Source: Bin87 sp034420475 (lineage in GTDB: Bacteria > Chloroflexota > Dehalococcoidia > Lucifugimonadales > UBA3495). From it: a stretch of 54,032 bases of DNA. Below are positions 50,816-54,032 of this stretch, piece after piece. Position numbers and translations under genes: made by a program. The stretch lies in NCBI GenBank assembly GCA_034420475.1, contig DAOULH010000028.1, positions 1-54,032 on the forward strand, in the 5' to 3' direction. Positions within the stretch are counted from its first letter, which is position 1. Every line of letters begins with the position of its first letter. The notes under the pieces were generated by a model that saw only the letters and a list, made by a program, of their open reading frames with translations, was not told where the DNA came from and searched no databases.

Positions 50816-51046
50816 ATGACCAGCGCGAACGCCGCCGGCGCCGGCCTGACCGTCCCCCAGGCCGACGAGATCCTGGCCGCCCTGCGAGCCGGCTACCGCT
50901 CCATCGACGAGGGCTACGGGTTCTACCCCGGGTTCGACGGGTGGTTGGCGTCCCTCGGCTACCAAAAGCGCGACGACATACCCTGCACCTGCCCCGACCG
51001 CGGGTATCGCGGCCATCTGCCCGAATGCCGCTGGGTGCGGTCTTGA
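50816..51046 (+). CDS. Small CxC-containing hypothetical protein
   Basis: 76 residues from ATG 50816. Helical middle (ADEILAALRAGYRSIDEGYGF) and a C-terminal CTCPDRGYRGHLPECRW that could bind a metal through Cys, Cys, Cys and His. Follows the 67-aa gene. Possible small iron-sulfur or zinc protein; no family known. Confidence 0.5.
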   Translation: MTSANAAGAGLTVPQADEILAALRAGYRSIDEGYGFYPGFDGWLASLGYQKRDDIPCTCPDRGYRGHLPECRWVRS

Positions 51047-51060
51047 ACCTTGCCATTCTT

Positions 51061-51321
51061 TGTCAGAATCAGCGTTTTCGGGACGTAGCTGTTCAGTGTT
51101 TTCGGGGAAGCGTCATTGCGAGCGCAGCGTGGCAATCCCATTGGCGCAAGGGAGTCCTTCGGGGCAGACGTCGCTGTTACGGCGTCGAGATTGCCACGGC
51201 GCAAGCGCCTCGCAATGACAACCCCCGAAATTCCGAACAGTTACTTCGGGACGACAGGATTGGCAAGATCGGGGGAGTGTAGTCCCAAAAATCCTGAAAT
51301 CCGGCAAATCCTGATTCTGAC
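51061..51321. repeat. Imperfect palindromic intergenic repeat, family A copy 3, interrupted
   Basis: Outer words TGTCAGAATC (51061) and AATCCTGATTCTGACA (51306-51321) match copies 1 and 2. Further inward, CTGTTC..TTTTCGGGG pairs with CCCCGAA..CCGAACAG. The arms meet at a family B element (51112-51219). The 316-bp gap between genes contains only these repeats. Confidence 0.8.
51112..51219. repeat. Palindromic intergenic repeat, family B copy 2, nested in family A
   Basis: GTCATTGCGAGCGCAGCG and on to GGCAATC on the left, GATTGCCACGGCGC... CGCAATGAC on the right. It sits at the symmetry centre of the family A copy. Confidence 0.85.
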
Positions 51322-51362
51322 AATTGGCGCGGAACCTGAAAATTCTTGTGGAGTAGCAAACG

Positions 51363-52172
51363 ATGTCCCAACAGATGGTTGATCTCATGGAAGCGGTGTG
51401 GCAGTCCATTGACGGGCTGTGCGGCGGTTTGACCCAGGATCAGTGGTCGCTCCCCACCGAGTGCCCCGGCTGGTCGGTGCAGGACCAGGTATCGCACCTG
51501 GTGGGCAGCGAGTGCCGTCTCCTCGGCCGCCCCGCGCCGGCACACGAACCGTCCGACACTTCCCATGTGCGCAACGAGGTCGGCCAGGGCAACGAGGTGC
51601 TGGTCGACTATCGCCGGCAGTTCAGCGGCGCCGAGGTGCTGGCCGAGTTCCGTGAGATCACCGCCGAGCGCCTGGGCGTCCTGCGTGCCATGACCGAAGC
51701 CGATTTCGCCGCCGAAACTCCCAACCCCCTGGGCAGCGGCCCCTACACCGACCTGCTGGCCATCCGCATCTACGACGCCTGGGTCCACGAGCAGGACATG
51801 CGCCGCACCCTGGACATCCCCGGCCACTTGAGCGGCCCGGTTGCCCAACACGCCTACGGCCGCACCGAGATGGCAATGCCCTTCGTGGTGGGCCGCAAGG
51901 TCAGGCCCGACGACGGCGCCACCGTGGTCTTCGAGATCACCGGCGAGGTCGGCAGTACCATCGCCCTGAACATGGACGCCGGCCGCGCCCACCGCATGGA
52001 CGCCGCCCCCGCCTCCCCCACGGTAAAACTCACCATGGGCCTCGAACCTTTCAACGCCCTGGGCACCGGCCGCTGGTCCGCCGAGCACGCCCTGGCCAAC
52101 GGCTCGGTAGCAATAGAAGGCGACCGCGCCCTCGGCGAACGCATCGTCGGCGAGATGAACTTCATGATCTGA
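51363..52172 (+). CDS. DinB/maleylpyruvate isomerase-like protein (TIGR03083 type)
   Basis: 269 residues. TECPGWSVQDQVSHLVGSEC carries the first metal His, with IYDAWVHEQDMRRTL the second pair; the C-terminal half is SCP2-like (AEHALANGSVAIEGDRALGE). Such proteins use mycothiol or related thiols, or have unknown function. GGAG upstream of the ATG. Confidence 0.85.
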   Translation: MSQQMVDLMEAVWQSIDGLCGGLTQDQWSLPTECPGWSVQDQVSHLVGSECRLLGRPAPAHEPSDTSHVRNEVGQGNEVLVDYRRQFSGAEVLAEFREITAERLGVLRAMTEADFAAETPNPLGSGPYTDLLAIRIYDAWVHEQDMRRTLDIPGHLSGPVAQHAYGRTEMAMPFVVGRKVRPDDGATVVFEITGEVGSTIALNMDAGRAHRMDAAPASPTVKLTMGLEPFNALGTGRWSAEHALANGSVAIEGDRALGERIVGEMNFMI

Positions 52173-52213
52173 TCGCGGCAGACGCTACCACTACTCAAAA
52201 GCGAGGTGACATC

Positions 52214-52567
52214 ATGGCGCTGGCATTGTTAACCCGTGCGGACGAATCCCTGGCGGCGGAATGGGCTGCCGGCGAATGGCCGGCCCAAGGCTACGAAGTT
52301 TTGCTGGTATGCGACACCAGCGGCGACAGTCCGGGCAATCCTTGGGCGGTTTTCTGTCCGTCCATGGACGTGTGCAGCGCCGGCCGTGATCCGCAAGACG
52401 CGTTGGACATGATTGCCGACGCCATTTACGAAGCGTTGGTCGATGGCGTGAAGCCGGCGAGAGGGGCCGCTTACGATGAAGTCGTCAGCTACTACCAAGA
52501 GCTGATGGCGGCCGGATTCCCAACTGCGGAAGCGGTAGTCACGCCCGCTCCGTATTCGGGGCAATAG
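52214..52567 (+). CDS. HicB-like protein 1
   Basis: 117 residues. GNPWAVFCPSMDVCSAGRDPQDALDMIADAIYEALVDG is a HicB-type core, preceded by a longer N-terminus than usual (AAEWAAGEWPAQGYEVLLVCDTSG). First gene of a three-gene block B-A-B with the HicA-like and a second HicB-like gene. Confidence 0.75.
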   Translation: MALALLTRADESLAAEWAAGEWPAQGYEVLLVCDTSGDSPGNPWAVFCPSMDVCSAGRDPQDALDMIADAIYEALVDGVKPARGAAYDEVVSYYQELMAAGFPTAEAVVTPAPYSGQ

Positions 52568-52569
52568 CC

Positions 52570-52782
52570 GTGCCGGCAATACCGGGCAAAAACCACCGGC
52601 GCGTGGTGGCGGCATTTGAGAAAATCGGCTACTCCGTAATTCGCCAAAGCGGTCATATCGTAATGTCCAATGGCGCAACTCGTTTGGAAATCCCGCGCCA
52701 AAATCCAATCAACCCCTTCACAATGTACCGAATAGCCCGCAGGGCTGGACTGACCCGCGAACAGTTTGAGGAACTTTACTGA
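52570..52782 (+). CDS. HicA-like toxin
   Basis: 70 residues from GTG 52570. HRRVVAAFEKIGYSVIRQSGHIVMSNGATRLEIPRQNPI with catalytic His in QSGHIVM, then YRIARRAGLTREQFEELY. YcfA/HicA fold. It starts 2 bp after the first HicB-like stop, and its stop lies within the ribosome site of the next gene. Confidence 0.88.
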   Translation: MPAIPGKNHRRVVAAFEKIGYSVIRQSGHIVMSNGATRLEIPRQNPINPFTMYRIARRAGLTREQFEELY

Positions 52783-52789
52783 GGTGGCT

Positions 52790-53119
52790 ATGCCAACGGC
52801 AAAACCAGACAACGACCTGTACGAAGTCATCCTCATCGAATCGGACGACGACTTTGCCGTCCTCTGCCCCGGCATCCCCGGCGCCGTATCCCAGGGCACC
52901 GACCAGCAGGACGCGCTGGCAATGATCGCCGACGCCATGGCCATGGGCTTGATGTACCCGCTGGCCGGCGACGACGTCGAACCGCGTCGCACGGAACTGC
53001 GCGAATTGGGAAAAGCCAAAATCGCCGAACTGGTGGCGGAATGCGAGCGCGACGGCTGGAAGTACGAGGTTCACCACGTGAGGCCGCAGTTGATAAGCCC
53101 GCCGGTATCAGCGCGGTAA
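52790..53119 (+). CDS. HicB-like protein 2
   Basis: 109 residues from ATG 52790 with GAGGTGG immediately upstream. VILIESDDDFAVLCPGIPGAVSQGTDQQDALAMIADAMAMGL matches the HicB core and shares FCP/LCP, S.G.D.QDAL.MIADA with HicB-like protein 1. C-terminal part is helical and charged. Two HicB-like genes therefore flank one HicA. Confidence 0.8.
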   Translation: MPTAKPDNDLYEVILIESDDDFAVLCPGIPGAVSQGTDQQDALAMIADAMAMGLMYPLAGDDVEPRRTELRELGKAKIAELVAECERDGWKYEVHHVRPQLISPPVSAR

Positions 53120-53187
53120 CCTGATGCCGCCATATATTGGCGGTTCCCGGGATAAACTCGTAACATGCAGATGAGAGAGGCTCAATC

Positions 53188-53256
53188 ATGACATGCCATA
53201 ATACTGACGCAGTCCCCCTAACAGTACGCCGGCAAGCCCACACGCAATCACTCTAG
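53188..53256 (+). CDS. Possible 22-aa peptide, otherwise empty gap
   Basis: ATG 53188 preceded by GAGAGG gives a short reading frame (MTCHNTDAVPLTV...). The 53120-53313 gap otherwise holds only a weak CCGCC/GGCGG hairpin after the HicB-like gene. Very uncertain. Confidence 0.12.
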   Translation: MTCHNTDAVPLTVRRQAHTQSL

Positions 53257-53313
53257 CCATTCGCTTCCCAGCGGACGGCTACCGTACCGGCAGCCCACTT
53301 TTGAAGAGCGGTC

Positions 53314-54012
53314 ATGATTTGGACCAACAGGAAAATTAGGAAACCCACGGCAGCCGTGCTGCTGGCAATCGCTGTTATATGCATCGCTGTAGCGCTCTTG
53401 TCATGCGCTGCGCCGGAGCCCTTGTCGACCCGCACCCCGTATCCCACCTGGACTCCGGCTCCTACCGCAACGGCCTACCCGACTTACACGCCCTTACCCA
53501 CGTACACACCTTACCCCACGTACACTTCAGTCCCTGCTCCGACGTCCACGCCCAGACCTACGGCAACGCCGCGCCCCACGCGAACACCAACCCCCGTGCC
53601 CATATCGCCCCCGCGTCCAGTAGTCTGGGAGAGCAGCGGCGACTGGCGGCGGGACGGCCAGTACGAACAGACTATCGAGGAAAATCTTAAAGATCGGAGG
53701 GATACAGAGATAGATGTCAGGGCCGCAAGTCTCGACGCTACTCCTGAAGGTGTTGACAGCGATCTGTACATTACTTTCGTTTGTTTTGGTGACATACGTT
53801 TTGCCTACCTGATTCCTTATTCTTGGGAGGTTCCCCAAGGTACGACATCATACGGTTTCGAGATCTGGAACCGGGCGAATGACGAGTTTGAGGACACACT
53901 ATTCCACGACGACATCTCGCTAGGGCCTGTGGACAATTTCCAAAACGGATTGGGACAGCCAAAATACCAGTCTGCTGAAAAACGTGCGACTTCTACGACA
54001 GTAGTGCAATAG
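53314..54012 (+). CDS. Lipoprotein with Thr/Pro-rich linker
   Basis: 232 residues. Lipoprotein signal peptide ending LLSC (Cys31), then about 60 residues of TP-rich repeats (PYPTWTPAPTATAYPTYTPL style) that act as a stalk, then a soluble domain (VDSDLYITFVCFGDIRFAYLIPYSW). Such TPTPT stalks are common in Chloroflexota surface proteins. Function unknown. The stop is 20 bp before the window end. Confidence 0.85.
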   Translation: MIWTNRKIRKPTAAVLLAIAVICIAVALLSCAAPEPLSTRTPYPTWTPAPTATAYPTYTPLPTYTPYPTYTSVPAPTSTPRPTATPRPTRTPTPVPISPPRPVVWESSGDWRRDGQYEQTIEENLKDRRDTEIDVRAASLDATPEGVDSDLYITFVCFGDIRFAYLIPYSWEVPQGTTSYGFEIWNRANDEFEDTLFHDDISLGPVDNFQNGLGQPKYQSAEKRATSTTVVQ

Positions 54013-54032
54013 CAATGCCCCACCGCACGTTA

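Noticed and set aside
53440..53610. Repetitive tract that could be taken for a CRISPR or tandem repeat
   Set aside because: It is the Thr/Pro-rich linker of the lipoprotein; units are irregular and in frame, with no spacers.

Overview
The window is GC-rich, bacterial and densely coded on both strands, with short intergenic gaps. It looks like a chromosome segment of an uncultivated bacterium. The mix of three luciferase-like flavin oxidoreductases, a Rieske ring-hydroxylating oxygenase, a thiolase/DUF35 pair, SelB, NurA, a PduO-type cobalamin adenosyltransferase and a Thr/Pro-rich lipoprotein fits Chloroflexota (SAR202/Dehalococcoidia-like or sponge-associated). That placement is an inference from gene content only. 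No rRNA, tRNA or CRISPR array was recognised.

Layout. 1-5.1 kb is an accessory patch: a type I restriction methylase/specificity fusion cut by the window edge, a two-gene hypothetical operon, a protein with an internal domain duplication, a decayed copy of the hsdS 3' end, and a nucleotidyltransferase-HEPN protein. 5.1-16.1 kb is mostly metabolic: flavin reductase, glutaredoxin, Fur-type regulator with a VOC protein, thiolase/DUF35, purA, DoxX, a luciferase-like oxidoreductase and a zinc alcohol dehydrogenase. 16.2-21.9 kb holds a DUF3800 protein, a DUF433/PIN-like module lying between two copies of the selB 5' end, selB, a HEPN-like protein, NurA and a CinA-type amidohydrolase. 21.9-30.7 kb carries a metalloprotease, cobalamin adenosyltransferase, hisH-hisA, NUDIX/GNAT, MoaD-like, cytochrome c, a flavin oxidoreductase coupled to a HepT/degenerate-MntA pair, and an epimerase. 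30.7-34.6 kb is accessory: twin WQPP small proteins and a GIY-YIG type II restriction-modification system. 34.6-41.8 kb has an ABC exporter, FAD oxidoreductase, HEPN-like protein, HNH nuclease, gamma-glutamyltranspeptidase and pentapeptide protein. 41.9-48.4 kb mixes a HesB-like protein with a Cys-rich tail, VapBC, GmrSD, a flavin oxidoreductase, HicBA, a hydroxyisobutyrate-dehydrogenase-like protein and a tandem 3'-end duplication. 48.5-54 kb holds the Rieske oxygenase, a DinB-like protein, a HicB-HicA-HicB triplet and a lipoprotein.

Themes. Defence and toxin-antitoxin genes are scattered singly among housekeeping genes rather than clustered in one island. Three times, accessory DNA sits beside a duplicated end of a resident gene: hsdS 3' end, selB 5' end, and the 47.7-48.1 kb membrane gene. 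Intergenic spaces carry at least three families of imperfect palindromic repeats, and in one place one family is inserted at the centre of another. The most striking single observation is the perfect 27-bp direct repeat of the selB start flanking the DUF433/PIN-like module.
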